From Devosia sp. (GTDB lineage: Bacteria; Pseudomonadota; Alphaproteobacteria; Rhizobiales; Devosiaceae): a stretch of DNA of 54,928 nucleotides. The position numbers and the translations under genes are program-made. The notes under the pieces are model-generated. The model saw nothing but the letters and a program-made list of their open reading frames with translations. It searched no databases and was not told the origin of the DNA. The stretch lies in contig NZ_JACZKG010000081.1 in NCBI RefSeq assembly GCF_014860165.1, forward strand, positions 1 to 54,928, written 5' to 3'. Positions 35,031-45,286 of this stretch are shown here, piece after piece. The stretch's first letter is position 1. Each line of letters opens with the position of its first letter.

Positions 35031-35854
35031 GTGTCCGCAAACGCGAATGGCCGGTGGCGCTGGCCCTGCTGCCCGTATTCCTCATCATCCTGGGACCGTT
35101 CTTCTGGCTGCTGATGTCGAGCCTCAAGACCGAGGCCGAGATCGGCCAGGCCAATCCCTTCGCACTCCCGGCGCAGCTGATGTGGCAGAACTATGCCGAT
35201 GCATGGCAGATCGGCGGCTTTGGCGAACTCATCACCAACAGCCTGATGAACCTGGCCGGCGTCGTGGCGCTGACGCTCATAACCTGCGCGCCGGCCGGCT
35301 ATGCCCTCGCCAAGATCCGGTTTCCCGGCCGCGAGTGGATGTTCTACGCCATCATCTTCGGCCTCACCATTCCGGTCCAGGCGATCGTCATTCCACTCTA
35401 TCAGGTGCTGTTCAACCTGGGGCTGATCAACTCGCTGGTCGGCATCACCCTGGCGCAGGTGAGCAATGGCATCCCCTTCGGCATCTTCCTGATGCGCAGC
35501 TTCTTCATCGGCGTGCCTGATGAACTGGTCGAGGCGGCCAAGATGGATGGCGCCAACCACTTCCAGATCCTGCTCAAGGTGATGCTGCCGCTTTCCACCC
35601 CTGCCCTGCAGGCACTGGTGATCATCTCGGCGCTCTCGACCTGGAACGACTTCTTCCTGCCACTGATCGTGCTGATCAGCCCGGATGTGCAGACCCTGCC
35701 GCTTGGCCTGGTGCGCTTTGCCTCCACCTACGCTTCGCAGTTCCGGCTGGTGTTCTCGGGGACGGTGATCACGTTCCTGCCGATCATCCTGCTCTATCTC
35801 ATCACCCAGAGGCGCTTCACCGAGGGCCTCACGCAAGGCGCATTGAAAGGCTGA
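35027..35854 (+). CDS. ABC sugar transporter permease, MalG/UgpE type
   Basis: A 275-residue permease with six predicted helices. Seen: FFWLLMSSLKTEAEI after the first helix, the central TMs with YALAKIRFPGR, and the EAA loop ELVEAAKMDGANHFQI near residue 165. It completes the membrane channel with the upstream permease. The oxidoreductase gene begins three bases after its stop. Confidence 0.93.
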   Translation: MSVRKREWPVALALLPVFLIILGPFFWLLMSSLKTEAEIGQANPFALPAQLMWQNYADAWQIGGFGELITNSLMNLAGVVALTLITCAPAGYALAKIRFPGREWMFYAIIFGLTIPVQAIVIPLYQVLFNLGLINSLVGITLAQVSNGIPFGIFLMRSFFIGVPDELVEAAKMDGANHFQILLKVMLPLSTPALQALVIISALSTWNDFFLPLIVLISPDVQTLPLGLVRFASTYASQFRLVFSGTVITFLPIILLYLITQRRFTEGLTQGALKG

Positions 35855-35857
35855 CAT

Positions 35858-36949
35858 ATGCCGCACCACGTTCCGCGGGAGATCCGCTACAATTTCGAAT
35901 ATGAGCGGCGCCTCAAGGCCTGCTTCATCGGCGCGGGCGGCCATGCCTATCGCAATGTCTACCCCACCTTCCGCTATGCCCCGGTCGACCTCGCCGCCAT
36001 CTGCGATCTCGACGCGGCGCGGGCACAGGGCTTCGCGCGGGTGTTTGGCGGCGAGCGGACCTATACCGATCACGCCCAGATGCTGGCGACCGAGAAGCCT
36101 GATGTCGTCTTCATCGTCACCAACTACACCGAGGACGGCCACGTCCGCGCGACCGAGCTGGCGCGCGACTGTGTCCTCGCTGGCGCGCATGTGTGGATGG
36201 AAAAGCCCACCGCTGCCAGCCGCGCCGAGGTCGAGGCCCTGCAGGCGCTGAGTGCGCAAACCGGCATGAAGATCATGACCGGGCTCAAGAAGACCTTCTT
36301 CCCGGCCATTGAAAAGCTCAAGGACATCATCGAATCCCCCGGCTTCGGTGCCCTTTCGGCGCTGACGGTGCGCTATCCGCAGAGCCTGCCCAAGCCAAGC
36401 GAGCGGCGCGACCTGATCGCCATGCAGAGCTTTCTCGACCACATCTATCACCCCGGCTCGATCATTCATTTCCTGGCCGGCCCCATTGAGAGGGCGACCT
36501 TCGAATGGGCCGGCAATACCGGCGGCACGGTCGCGGCCCTGCGCTTCAGGTCCGGCGCCATCGGCTCGCTGCATTTCTCGGCGGCACAAAGCTGGGCCGG
36601 CCCGTTTGAGCGCGTCGAAGCGATCGGCGAATGGTGCCACGCCATTGTCGAAAACGGCGTCAAGCTCACCCATTATCGCCAGGCGGACCTGCCCAGCTAT
36701 GGAAGGGCTTCGAGCTGGATCCAGCCCGAGGAAAGCGCCGCCCTGCTCTACGAACCGGAATTCTCGCTGGGCCAGCTCTACAACAACAACATGTTTGCGC
36801 TCGGCTATGCGCCAGAGGTGCTGCATTTCTGCGAGGCGGTAATCGAAGGCAAGCCGCTGACCAAGGGTACGCTCGAAGCCGCCCTCGAAATCATGAAGCT
36901 GTTCGACTTTTACAGTCAGACCCCCGAAGGCGTGACAAGGGCGATCTGA
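35858..36949 (+). CDS. Gfo/Idh/MocA family oxidoreductase
   Basis: A 363-residue NAD(P)-dependent sugar or inositol oxidoreductase. Seen: the Rossmann motif FIGAGGHAYRN near residue 22, AAICDLDAARA near 45, the EKP motif in WMEKPTAAS near 112 (catalytic Lys), and FLDHIYHPGSIIHF near 192 with the active-site His/Asp region. It probably acts on the sugar brought in by the operon. No close substrate assignment is possible. Confidence 0.88.
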   Translation: MPHHVPREIRYNFEYERRLKACFIGAGGHAYRNVYPTFRYAPVDLAAICDLDAARAQGFARVFGGERTYTDHAQMLATEKPDVVFIVTNYTEDGHVRATELARDCVLAGAHVWMEKPTAASRAEVEALQALSAQTGMKIMTGLKKTFFPAIEKLKDIIESPGFGALSALTVRYPQSLPKPSERRDLIAMQSFLDHIYHPGSIIHFLAGPIERATFEWAGNTGGTVAALRFRSGAIGSLHFSAAQSWAGPFERVEAIGEWCHAIVENGVKLTHYRQADLPSYGRASSWIQPEESAALLYEPEFSLGQLYNNNMFALGYAPEVLHFCEAVIEGKPLTKGTLEAALEIMKLFDFYSQTPEGVTRAI

Positions 36950-36968
36950 GCCAAGGAGCATTTGAGCA

Positions 36969-37349
36969 ATGAGTCCCGATAGTTTCGTGTCCCGGGCCGA
37001 AGACGGCGAGCGCGTGCCCACCAGTTGGGGCGAACTCAACTGGAAGATCACCGGCGACAGCATGGTCGGCGCCGAAATGACCTTCGGCACCTGCCTGATC
37101 CATCCCGGCCAACGCAATCCGCTGCACTCGCACCCCAACTGCGAGGAATTCCTCTACGTGGTCTCGGGCAGTTGCGAGCACCGGCTGGGCGAGGATGTCG
37201 TGATGCTGGGCGCGGGGGACATCATCCGTATTCCCCAGAATGTCCGGCATTGGGCCCGGGCCGTCGGCTCCGAGCCGGTCTTCGCCCTGATCATGTTCTC
37301 CACCGGCCAACGCCGCGCCGTGGACCACGAAGGCGGCGGCGTCGCCTGA
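36969..37349 (+). CDS. cupin domain-containing protein
   Basis: A 126-residue single cupin. Seen: the first metal motif HPGQRNPLHSHPNCEE (His, His, Glu) near residues 44-59 and the second motif IPQNVRHWARA near 90 with the third His. Small cupins of this kind act as sugar isomerases, epimerases or sensors; which applies here is unknown. It lies 19 bases after the oxidoreductase and 18 before the ATPase gene in the same operon. Confidence 0.85.
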   Translation: MSPDSFVSRAEDGERVPTSWGELNWKITGDSMVGAEMTFGTCLIHPGQRNPLHSHPNCEEFLYVVSGSCEHRLGEDVVMLGAGDIIRIPQNVRHWARAVGSEPVFALIMFSTGQRRAVDHEGGGVA

Positions 37350-37367
37350 TACTCTTGGAGGCCTCAA

Positions 37368-38438
37368 ATGGCTGCGATCACGCTGGAAGGCGTTCACAAA
37401 TCCTACGGCAATGTGCCGGTCGTGCACGGCGTCGATATCGAGATCGCCGACGGCGAATTCGTCGTGCTGGTCGGGCCCTCGGGCTGCGGCAAGTCCACCT
37501 TGTTGCGCATGGTGGCGGGCCTTGAAACCATCACCGATGGCACGCTGCGGATCGATGGGCGCGTGGTCAACGATCTGGCGCCCAAGGATCGCGACATCGC
37601 CATGGTGTTCCAGAGCTATGCGCTCTATCCCCATATGAGCGTGGCCCAGAATATGGGCTTCTCGCTCAAGCTGCGCGGCGTCGCGGCCGACGAAATCGAC
37701 CGGCAGGTGCGCCGGGCGGCGCAGATCCTGGCGCTTGAGTCCTATCTCGATCGCCGCCCCCGGGAATTGTCGGGCGGGCAGCGGCAGCGCGTCGCCATGG
37801 GCCGCGCCATCGTGCGCAACCCGCAGGTCTTTCTGTTCGACGAACCGCTCAGCAATCTCGACGCCAAGCTGCGTGTGCAGATGCGCGCCGAGATCAAGGC
37901 GCTGCACCAGCAGCTCAGGATTACAACTGTCTACGTCACCCACGACCAGACCGAGGCCATGACCATGGCCGACCGTATCGTGGTGATGCAAGGCGGCCAT
38001 GTCGAACAATCCGGCGCCCCGCTCGACCTCTATGATCGCCCGGCAAATGTCTTCGTCGCTGGCTTTCTCGGCTCGCCGGCCATGAACTTCATCAGGGGTA
38101 CTTTGGTCGCCGGTGAACGGCCCGGACTGCGCCTCGATGACGGTTCGATGGTAGAGGTCCGCGCGTTTCCGGCGTCGCTGGCCGGCAATAACATCATCTT
38201 CGGTATCCGCCCCGAGGACATCGAGATCGTCCCCGATGGTGGCCTCGCCGCGACCGTCGGCATTGTCGAGCCTACAGGCGCCGAAACTCATGTGATGGCG
38301 CGGGCCGGCGGGCAGGACGTGACACTGGTTCGCAATGATCGCGTCGCGATCACGCCCGGCCAGCAGATCGGCCTGCAATTCCTCGCACCCCGCAGCCACT
38401 TCTTCGATGCCGAGAGCGCACGCCGCCTGAACATCTAG
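37368..38438 (+). CDS. ABC sugar transporter ATP-binding protein, MalK/UgpC type
   Basis: A 356-residue ATPase. Seen: Walker [10 protein letters not shown] near residue 37, signature [14 protein letters not shown] near 134, Walker [16 protein letters not shown] near 154, the His switch [10 protein letters not shown] near 190, and a C-terminal TOBE regulatory domain from about residue 235 (GIRPEDIEI). It follows a TTGGAGG ribosome site and is the last gene of the operon started by the GntR regulator. Confidence 0.94.
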   Translation: MAAITLEGVHKSYGNVPVVHGVDIEIADGEFVVLVGPSGCGKSTLLRMVAGLETITDGTLRIDGRVVNDLAPKDRDIAMVFQSYALYPHMSVAQNMGFSLKLRGVAADEIDRQVRRAAQILALESYLDRRPRELSGGQRQRVAMGRAIVRNPQVFLFDEPLSNLDAKLRVQMRAEIKALHQQLRITTVYVTHDQTEAMTMADRIVVMQGGHVEQSGAPLDLYDRPANVFVAGFLGSPAMNFIRGTLVAGERPGLRLDDGSMVEVRAFPASLAGNNIIFGIRPEDIEIVPDGGLAATVGIVEPTGAETHVMARAGGQDVTLVRNDRVAITPGQQIGLQFLAPRSHFFDAESARRLNI

Positions 38439-38469
38439 GTCTTCCTGCAGTTGCCACAGCGGTCCCTCA

Positions 38470-38543
38470 CCGCAAGGAGCGGCGGCTTCGCGCCCCATTG
38501 TGGTCGTTGAGTAGACCCTGGCCGCGTCCTGAAAGCGGACATC
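38470..38543. repeat. decayed intergenic sequence, copy A
   Basis: This segment of the convergent gap between the MalK-like gene and hutD shares a 15-base exact match (GCTTCGCGCCCCATT, 38485-38499) and, at the same distance of 35 bases, a GCnGACAT motif with a segment at 51312-51389. The surroundings are open but show no gene. It looks like a degenerate interspersed intergenic sequence. Confidence 0.4.
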
Positions 38544-38623
38544 CGAAAAACACAGGGGCGCACATTTGTACTGGAGCGGCCATCTCATCCGCTCGCTTAA
38601 GCCAAGCCTGACATCGATCCAGA

Positions 38624-39238
38624 CTAAAGGAACAAAAGTGGACCGTTTCTGGTGTGGCCTGCCGGGGCTGCCGAGAAGGTGATGTCGATTTGGACAACGG
38701 TGGCCCCCGCCGATAGTGCGCCCACACGTTCGGCGCCGCCGCAGATCACCGCAAGTCGGCCTAACCCAAGCGGATATTCGGCATCGGCGACGGTGAGGAT
38801 GGGGTGCCCGGCAAGACAGAAAAACAAACTGCGATCACCGAGAGGGACGCTCGATGCCGCATCCCGGTGAACGTGCACCTGCGCAGACGCCTTGCCGCGC
38901 GCCGTCATCACGTTGAGATCGCGAGACGGGCCGCGAACGGCTTCGGCGCGCGTGGTCCAATCGCCGGAAAACCGCACCGGCTGCAAAAGCTCGACTGGTG
39001 CGACGCGGCCATGGCCGGAAAAATCGAGATCGAAGCCCGGCCCTTCGATCAGGGTCAGGATGCGGTCGATGCCGGGAAACGGTGAAAACGCGCCCGCCTC
39101 GACGACATCGGCCGCCGAGACGCGCCAGAGCATGGCGCCGGTGGACTCGTCCTCTCGCGCCATTTCGATGGTGGTGCCCAGCCCATTGCGCCAGGGCATG
39201 GCGCGGAAATCGTCAGGGCCGACCAGCGCGACGCGCAT
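38624..39238 (-). CDS. hutD: HutD family protein
   Basis: A 204-residue protein of the HutD (DUF886) family, a double cupin-like fold of unclear biochemical role that co-occurs with histidine utilization genes and is thought to act as a governor of pathway level. Seen: the N-terminal PWRNGLGTTIEMAR near residue 15, DRILTLIEGPGFDL near 57 and DLNVMTARG near 107. Its ATG overlaps the hutU stop by one base, so both are made from one mRNA started at hutC or hutU. Confidence 0.9.
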   Translation of the reverse strand: MRVALVGPDDFRAMPWRNGLGTTIEMAREDESTGAMLWRVSAADVVEAGAFSPFPGIDRILTLIEGPGFDLDFSGHGRVAPVELLQPVRFSGDWTTRAEAVRGPSRDLNVMTARGKASAQVHVHRDAASSVPLGDRSLFFCLAGHPILTVADAEYPLGLGRLAVICGGAERVGALSAGATVVQIDITFSAAPAGHTRNGPLLFL

Positions 39239-40911
39239 CAGGGCGCCAGCGACGGCAGGTCGAGGCCTTTCTGGCGGGCCCAGTCCTGAGCGATCTCGTA
39301 GCCCGCATCAGCGTGACGCATGACGCCGGTGGCCGGATCGTTCCACAGCACGCGGGCGATGCGCTTGGCCGCTTCCGGCGTGCCATCGGCACAGATCACC
39401 ATGCCGGCATGCTGGGAAAAGCCCATGCCGACGCCGCCGCCATGATGCAGCGACACCCAGGTGGCGCCGCTGGCGGTGTTGAGCAGCGCATTGAGCAGCG
39501 ACCAGTCCGAGATCGCGTCGGAGCCATCCTTCATCGCCTCAGTTTCGCGATTGGGCGAGGTCACCGAGCCGGAATCGAGATGGTCGCGGCCGATGACGAC
39601 AGGCGCTTCGAGCTCGCCATTGGCGACCATTTCGTTGAAGGCCAGACCCAGCCGATGGCGATCGCCGAGGCCAACCCAGCAGATGCGGGCCGGCAGGCCC
39701 TGGAAGGCGATGCGCTCGCGCGCCATGTCGAGCCAGGTATGCAGGTGCGGATCGTCGGGGATCAGTTCCTTGACCTTGGCATCGGTCTTGGCGATGTCAT
39801 CGGGATTGCCCGACAAAGCCGCCCAGCGGAAGGGGCCGATGCCGCGGCAGAACAGCGGGCGGATATAGGCGGGCACGAAGCCGGGGAAATCGAAGGCATT
39901 GGCAACGCCCTCTTCCTTGGCCATCTGGCGGATATTGTTGCCGTAATCGAAGGTCGGAACCCCGGCCTCGTGGAAGGCGAGCATGGCGCGGACATGCACG
40001 GCCATGGACTGCTTGGCGGCGGCTGTCGTGCCAGCCGGGTCGCTGGCGGCGCGTTCGCGATATTCGGGCCAGCTCCAGCCGATCGGAAGATAGCCATTGA
40101 GCGGGTCATGCGCCGAGGTCTGGTCGGTGACCATGTCCGGCCGGACGTCACGGCGCACCATTTCGGGCAGGATCTCGGCGGCATTGCCGAGCAACGCGAT
40201 CGAGATGGCCTTCCGGCTGGCAACGGCATCGGCGATCATGGCGAGGGCTTCGTCGAGGTCCTTGGCCTGCACGTCGACATAGCGGGTGCGCAGGCGGAAA
40301 TCGATCGACTGCTGCTGGCATTCGATGGCGAGGCACGCCGCCCTGGCCATGGTTGCGGCCAAAGGCTGGGCCCCGCCCATGCCGCCGAGACCGGCAGTGA
40401 GAACCCAACGGCCGCCCAGGTCTCCGCCATAGTGCTTGCGGCCGGCCTCGACGAAGGTTTCGTAGGTGCCCTGCACGATGCCCTGCGAGCCGATATAGAT
40501 CCAGGAGCCGGCGGTCATCTGGCCATACATCATGAGGCCGAGCCGATCGAGCTCGTTGAAATGCTCCCAGGTCGCCCAATGCGGCACCAGGTTGGAATTG
40601 GCGATCAAGACGCGCGGCGCGTCGGCATGGGTCTTGAAGACGCCGACCGGCTTGCCTGATTGCACGAGCAGCGTTTCGTCATCCTCAAGGCGCCGTAGCG
40701 TCGAGACGATGCGGTCATAGGCGTCCCAGTCGCGGGCGGCGCGGCCGATGCCGCCATAGACCACCAGTTCCTTAGGATTCTCGGCCACGTCGGGATCGAG
40801 ATTGTTCATCAACATGCGCAGCGGCGCCTCGGTCAGCCAGGACTTGGCAGAGAGGACCGTGCCGCGCGCTGCACGGATTTCGACGTCCCGATATCGGCTG
40901 TTGCTCAGCAT
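39238..40911 (-). CDS. hutU: urocanate hydratase
   Basis: A 557-residue enzyme, the normal HutU length, converting urocanate to imidazolone propionate with tightly bound NAD. Seen: [10 protein letters not shown] near residue 55, the NAD-binding [10 protein letters not shown] near 178, and [15 protein letters not shown] near 410 with the conserved Cys. ATG 40911 follows GTGGAGCC. The TGTATA repeats at 40924-40939 sit directly before this ribosome site, so HutC could block transcription here. Confidence 0.97.
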   Translation of the reverse strand: MLSNSRYRDVEIRAARGTVLSAKSWLTEAPLRMLMNNLDPDVAENPKELVVYGGIGRAARDWDAYDRIVSTLRRLEDDETLLVQSGKPVGVFKTHADAPRVLIANSNLVPHWATWEHFNELDRLGLMMYGQMTAGSWIYIGSQGIVQGTYETFVEAGRKHYGGDLGGRWVLTAGLGGMGGAQPLAATMARAACLAIECQQQSIDFRLRTRYVDVQAKDLDEALAMIADAVASRKAISIALLGNAAEILPEMVRRDVRPDMVTDQTSAHDPLNGYLPIGWSWPEYRERAASDPAGTTAAAKQSMAVHVRAMLAFHEAGVPTFDYGNNIRQMAKEEGVANAFDFPGFVPAYIRPLFCRGIGPFRWAALSGNPDDIAKTDAKVKELIPDDPHLHTWLDMARERIAFQGLPARICWVGLGDRHRLGLAFNEMVANGELEAPVVIGRDHLDSGSVTSPNRETEAMKDGSDAISDWSLLNALLNTASGATWVSLHHGGGVGMGFSQHAGMVICADGTPEAAKRIARVLWNDPATGVMRHADAGYEIAQDWARQKGLDLPSLAP

Positions 40912-40923
40912 GACGGCTCCACA

Positions 40924-40939
40924 TGTATAGAGTTGTATA
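40924..40939. promoter_or_regulatory. putative HutC operator before hutU
   Basis: TGTATA occurs twice with a 10-base period (40924-40929 and 40934-40939), one helical turn apart, 13 bases before the hutU ATG. HutC repressors of the GntR family are known to bind TGTATA-rich sites in hut promoters. A related TTGTATA lies in the hutF/hutC gap. Confidence 0.5.
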
Positions 40940-40999
40940 TGTAAGTTATCAAACTCTACGACATTGGCAACCGGCAAAATGAGGGCGTCGTGCGACGCG

Positions 41000-41788
41000 C
41001 TAGCCGCGCGACTGAGTGTTGAAGAAACCCTCCATGCGGTAGCGCGCGCCGGGATAGAGCAGCCGGACGGCGGTGACGCAGCGGGCAGCCGACCAGGTGC
41101 GACGGCGGATCAGCAGACACGGATCCGCGGGCGAAATGGCCAGGAGCTTCGCCTCCCACGCCTGCGGCAGAACCGCCTCGACCACGTGCTCGGCCTGCGA
41201 CAGCGGGGCGACGGCGGTGAGATAGGCATAGGGCGTCGTCTGGGTGAAATCCTGATCGGCATAGTCGGGCGCCACGCCGGGATTGACGTAACGATCTTCG
41301 ACCTGGGCGGGCACGCCGTTCTCGAAATGCACGATGATCGAGTGGAAGACCACCTCGCCGATGCCGATGCCCAGAGCGTCGGAAATCTCAGGCGCGGCGG
41401 CGTCGCGCTGCATGCGAATGATCTCAGCGGTATGGGCATGGCCGCGCTTGCGGATCTCGTCGGCGATGTTACGGACCTCGAACAGCGCCGTGCCGCCCTT
41501 GCGCTCCGCTACGAACGAACCGACGCCCTGCACGCGCTTGATGATCCCCTCATTGGCGAGTTCGCGCAGGGCCCGGTTAGCAGTCATCCGGCTGACGCCG
41601 AGCTCACTGACCAACTCGTTTTCCGAAGGCACACGGAAGTTCGGCGGCCAGACGCCGCTGTCGATGCGCTCATGGATAAGCCGCTTGACGGCAACATAGA
41701 GCGGACCGGAATCCGTGCCCTGCAGCGCGTCGGCGCCGAACGCGCCCTGCCTCGCTTTCACCGCGCCCCCTTCGACTGACTTGTTCAT
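41000..41788 (-). CDS. hutC: histidine utilization repressor HutC
   Basis: A 262-residue GntR-family repressor of the HutC/UTRA subfamily. Seen: winged helix with [23 protein letters not shown] near residue 50 (core [13 protein letters not shown]), [16 protein letters not shown] near 80, and a C-terminal UTRA ligand domain ending [16 protein letters not shown] 41788 has GGAAAG seven bases upstream; the open frame extends further but without a better start. Urocanate is the known inducer for HutC proteins. It is divergent from hutF and upstream of hutU-hutD, with 88 bases to hutU. Confidence 0.95.
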   Translation of the reverse strand: MNKSVEGGAVKARQGAFGADALQGTDSGPLYVAVKRLIHERIDSGVWPPNFRVPSENELVSELGVSRMTANRALRELANEGIIKRVQGVGSFVAERKGGTALFEVRNIADEIRKRGHAHTAEIIRMQRDAAAPEISDALGIGIGEVVFHSIIVHFENGVPAQVEDRYVNPGVAPDYADQDFTQTTPYAYLTAVAPLSQAEHVVEAVLPQAWEAKLLAISPADPCLLIRRRTWSAARCVTAVRLLYPGARYRMEGFFNTQSRG

Positions 41789-41825
41789 GCCGCTACTTTC
41801 CGCAGAATCTGCATTCGCACAGTTT

Positions 41826-41878
41826 TTGACATTTTTCGCTTGCACACCAGCATTAATTATCTATGGTTCCCTATACAA
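41826..41878. promoter_or_regulatory. divergent hutC/hutF promoter with HutC-like site
   Basis: TTGACA (41826-41831) is a candidate -35 for hutF; about 18 bases on, GCATTA (41850-41855) is a weak -10. TATACAA (41872-41878, TTGTATA on the other strand) is 19 bases before the hutF ATG and matches the element in front of hutU. Confidence 0.35.
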
Positions 41879-41897
41879 CCAATGACAGGCAGATGGC

Positions 41898-43274
41898 ATG
41901 GCCGAGCGCGCCGCTCTCCGCATCTTCGCTTCGCAGGCCCTGCTCAGCAGCGGGTGGGCAGCCGATGTCGCAATATCGGCGACCCCGGATGGAGCCATTG
42001 CCGCCATCGAGGCGGGTGCCACCAGGCAGCCGGGCGACACCGTGACGGCCGGGCCGGTGCTTCCGCCACTCGCCAATCTGCATTCGCATGCCTTCCAGCG
42101 CGCCATGGCAGGCCTCGCCGAAGTGGCAGGCCATGGCGATGACAGTTTCTGGACGTGGCGCGACACCATGTATCGCATGGTCGGCGCGCTTTCCCCCGAC
42201 GATGTCGAGGTGATCGCCACCAGGCTCTATATCGACATGCTCAAATGCGGTTATGGCCGCGTCGGCGAGTTCCACTACCTGCATCACGACCCGTCCGGCG
42301 CTCCCTATGCCGACCGAACCGAGATGAGTGGCCGCATTCTGGCCGCCGCGACGGCCAGCGGCATTGGCATGACGCTGCTGCCCGTCTTCTATGCCCACGC
42401 CAACTTTGGTGGCGCGGCGCCGACCGATGGCCAGCGCCGTTTCATCCATGGCGTGGAGGAATTTCTGTCCCTGATGGAGGCGCTGCGTCCGCAGGTCGCC
42501 GCCTCGGGCGCGACCTTGGGCTACGCCTTTCACTCCTTGCGGGCAGCGACGCCAGACGAGATGCGCGCCATCCTGGCCATCGCGCCTGGCGAGGGACCGA
42601 TCCATATCCACGTCGCCGAACAGCAGGCCGAGGTTGATGCATCCCTGGCCTGGTCCGGTCGACGCCCGCTGGCTTGGCTCATGGAAGAAATGCCGGTCGA
42701 TGCGCGCTGGTGCCTGATCCACGCCACCCATGCCAATGACGAGGAAGTGCGGCGCATGGCGGCAAGCGGCGCGGTGGTTGGCCTGTGCCCAGCCACCGAG
42801 GCCAGCCTCGGGGACGGGATTTTCCCGGCCACGGCCTATCGCAGCCTGGCCGGACGGTTCGGCATCGGCTCGGATAGCCATGTCTCGACGAGCCCGAGCG
42901 AGGAACTGCGCCTGCTCGAATACGGCCAGCGGCTGCGCGACGAGCGCCGGGTGCGACTGGTGAACGGGCCGGGGCGCTCGAATGGCCGCGACCTGTTCGA
43001 GGTGGCATTGGCCGGTGGGGCCCAGGCATTGGGTCAGGTGACAAGCGGCCTGCAGGTCGGCGCCTCGGCCGATCTCGTGGTGCTCGACGGCACCGACCCA
43101 TTCATCGCCACTGCCACGGGCGACACCATTCTCGACCGCTGGCTCTTTGCCCTCGGCGATCGCGCCGTGCGCGACGTCATGGTGGCGGGACGCTGGCAGA
43201 TTACCGACCGGCATCACCGGCTCGACGCATCGATCGACGACAAATTCCGTGGAGTCCTCGCGCGCCTCCTCTGA
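41898..43274 (+). CDS. hutF: formimidoylglutamate deiminase
   Basis: A 458-residue amidohydrolase that converts N-formimino-glutamate to N-formylglutamate and ammonia. Seen: the metal motif NLHSHAFQRAM near residue 58, HIHVAEQQAEV near 235, LIHATHAND near 272, and GIGSDSHVSTSP near 322. With hutG it forms the two-step branch to glutamate and formate. It is the first gene of the rightward hut operon and is 109 bases from hutC. Confidence 0.95.
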   Translation: MAERAALRIFASQALLSSGWAADVAISATPDGAIAAIEAGATRQPGDTVTAGPVLPPLANLHSHAFQRAMAGLAEVAGHGDDSFWTWRDTMYRMVGALSPDDVEVIATRLYIDMLKCGYGRVGEFHYLHHDPSGAPYADRTEMSGRILAAATASGIGMTLLPVFYAHANFGGAAPTDGQRRFIHGVEEFLSLMEALRPQVAASGATLGYAFHSLRAATPDEMRAILAIAPGEGPIHIHVAEQQAEVDASLAWSGRRPLAWLMEEMPVDARWCLIHATHANDEEVRRMAASGAVVGLCPATEASLGDGIFPATAYRSLAGRFGIGSDSHVSTSPSEELRLLEYGQRLRDERRVRLVNGPGRSNGRDLFEVALAGGAQALGQVTSGLQVGASADLVVLDGTDPFIATATGDTILDRWLFALGDRAVRDVMVAGRWQITDRHHRLDASIDDKFRGVLARLL

Positions 43275-43329
43275 ACGCCCAAACGCATACCTGACCGGGA
43301 CGTCAGTCCCTCAACCAAGGGGAATACAC

Positions 43330-44355
43330 ATGAGACTGCTCGCTACCTCCCTCGTTCTCGGGACGGCTACCTTCCTGCTCGCTGCGGCGCCGGCCCAGGC
43401 CTCATATTGCAGCGACGGCAAGACCGTCATGTTTGCCGGCATCGACTGGCAGAGCGGTGATTTCATCACTGAAGTGATGAAGACCATCTTCGCCAAGGGC
43501 TATGACTGCGCCGTCGATGCCATCCCGGGCAATTCGGTGACCCTGGAACAGGCCACCGCCAACAACGAAGTGCAGATCTTCGCCGAGGAATGGCTGGGCC
43601 GTTCCGACGTCTGGAACGAGGCTACTGCTGCCGGCAAGGTGCTGGCCATCGGCAAGACCTTCGAGGGCGCTGCCGAGGGCTGGTTCGTGCCGGCTTATGT
43701 GATCTCTGGCGACGCCGAGCGCGGCATTGCGCCGATGGCACCCGATCTGAAAAGCGTCGACCAGCTCGCCGATCCGGCCCTGGTGGAACTGTTCAAGGAC
43801 CCCGAAGAGCCCAGCAAGGGCCGCTTCCTCAATTGCCCCTCGGGCTGGACCTGCGAAGGTGTCTCGACCGCCAAACTGGAAGCCTACAAGCTCACCGATT
43901 CCTATGTGAACTTCCGTCCAGGCACCGGCGCGGCGCTCGACGCCGCCATTGCCTCTGCCTATCTGCAGGGGGAGCCGCTGCTGTTCTACTACTGGTCCCC
44001 GACCGCCGCGATGGGCAAGTTCGATCTGGTCCAGCTTGACGAGCCGGCCTATTCGGACGAGTGCTGGGCACAGCTGACCAGCGCCGACGGCACCCGCGAG
44101 CAGGGCTGCGCCTTCCCCTCGGTCGATGTATCCTATGGTGTCAACGCCACCTTTGCCGCCGAAGCGCCCGAACTCATCGAAGTGCTGGAAAAGGCCAATT
44201 TCCCGCTGGCCGAAGTCAATGGGAGCCTCGCCTACATGACCGACAATGAAGTGGACGGCGAAGCCGCCGCGCTCGAATTCCTCAAGACCAAGCAGGACAT
44301 CTGGGGTCCCTGGGTGTCGGACGAAGCCCGCGCCAAGATCCTCGCCGGCCTCTGA
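43330..44355 (+). CDS. hutX: histidine ABC transporter substrate-binding protein
   Basis: A 341-residue periplasmic protein of the glycine betaine/proline-binding family (OpuAC/ProX-like). It starts with a signal peptide (MRLLATSLVLGTA, cleavage probably after AQA). Seen: AGIDWQSGDFITEVMKTI near residue 36, PGNSVTLEQATANNEVQ near 66 and PLLFYYWSPTAAMGKF near 220. In Sinorhizobium the hutXWV transporter of this family takes up histidine, and the same order (X, W, V inside hut) is seen here. Confidence 0.9.
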   Translation: MRLLATSLVLGTATFLLAAAPAQASYCSDGKTVMFAGIDWQSGDFITEVMKTIFAKGYDCAVDAIPGNSVTLEQATANNEVQIFAEEWLGRSDVWNEATAAGKVLAIGKTFEGAAEGWFVPAYVISGDAERGIAPMAPDLKSVDQLADPALVELFKDPEEPSKGRFLNCPSGWTCEGVSTAKLEAYKLTDSYVNFRPGTGAALDAAIASAYLQGEPLLFYYWSPTAAMGKFDLVQLDEPAYSDECWAQLTSADGTREQGCAFPSVDVSYGVNATFAAEAPELIEVLEKANFPLAEVNGSLAYMTDNEVDGEAAALEFLKTKQDIWGPWVSDEARAKILAGL

Positions 44356-44428
44356 TTGCGCCAGCGCTACCGGGCCACAGTCCGGTAGCGCGGCACCCAT
44401 AACTCAGCCAGCCAAGGACGGGTGGGCC

Positions 44429-45286
44429 ATGTTTCCAGAATCGTTGCAGCTTTCCATCCGGTCGCCGATCAACGATTGGGTTGAAGCCGTGGTCATCAAC
44501 CATGGCGCCACCTTCAAGGCCATTTCCAACGCCATCCTGCAGGTCGTACTGCTGGTGGAGAGCGTGCTGCGCGGCCTGCCCTGGTGGACCGTCATAATCG
44601 TCTTCGTGGCGCTGGCCTGGGCCAGCACGCGCAAGATCGTATTCTGCGCCATCGTAGGCGTGATGATGGTGGCGGTGGGCGTGCTCGGCCTTTGGGACCT
44701 GACCATGCAGACCCTCGCGCTGATGCTGGTGGCGACACTGGTGTCGGTGCTGATCGGGCTGCCCATCGGCATTCTCTGCGCCAAGAACCGCATTGCCCGC
44801 ACCATTACGCTGCCGGTGCTCGACGTGATGCAGACCATGCCGAGCTTCGTCTATCTCATTCCCGTGCTCATGCTGTTTGGCCTCGGCAAGGTGCCGGCCA
44901 TTCTCGCCACCGTGGTCTATGCCGTGCCGCCGCTGATCCGCCTCACCGATCTGGGTATTCGCCAGGTCGATGCCGAGGTTGTGGAGGCGGCGACCGCCTT
45001 TGGCACCGCGCCGGCGCGCCTGCTGTTCGGGGTGGAACTGCCGCTGGCCACGCCCACCATCATGGCCGGGCTCAACCAGACCGTGATGATGGCGCTCTCC
45101 ATGGTGGTGGTGGCGTCGATGATCGGCGCCCGCGGCCTGGGCGAGCAGGTGCTCAACGGCATCCAGACCCTCGACGTGGGCAGGGGCCTCGAGGCCGGTA
45201 TCGGCATCGTAATCCTGGCCATCGTGCTGGACCGCATCATGCAAGGGTTCGGGCGCTCACGCCTAGAGGAGGCTCGCAATGGCTGA
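44429..45286 (+). CDS. hutW: histidine ABC transporter permease
   Basis: A 285-residue permease of the ProW/OpuAB type. Seen: about six helices, and the conserved region TMPSFVYLIPVLMLFGLGKVPAI represented by its core PSFVYLIPVLMLFG near residue 138, and the EAA loop DAEVVEAATAFGTAP near 180. ATG 44429 begins MFPESLQ; the 73 bases after hutX hold only a weak hairpin. It overlaps hutV by eight bases. Confidence 0.9.
   Translation: MFPESLQLSIRSPINDWVEAVVINHGATFKAISNAILQVVLLVESVLRGLPWWTVIIVFVALAWASTRKIVFCAIVGVMMVAVGVLGLWDLTMQTLALMLVATLVSVLIGLPIGILCAKNRIARTITLPVLDVMQTMPSFVYLIPVLMLFGLGKVPAILATVVYAVPPLIRLTDLGIRQVDAEVVEAATAFGTAPARLLFGVELPLATPTIMAGLNQTVMMALSMVVVASMIGARGLGEQVLNGIQTLDVGRGLEAGIGIVILAIVLDRIMQGFGRSRLEEARNG

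Noticed and set aside
34934..37138. Minus-strand open frame of about 730 codons opposite the permease, oxidoreductase and cupin genes
   Set aside because: Shadow of real genes; no domain and no ribosome site.
41000..41845. Longer HutC starting at 41845
   Set aside because: The extra 19 residues look unlike a GntR N-terminus and would run into the hutF promoter; ATG 41788 has a better ribosome site.
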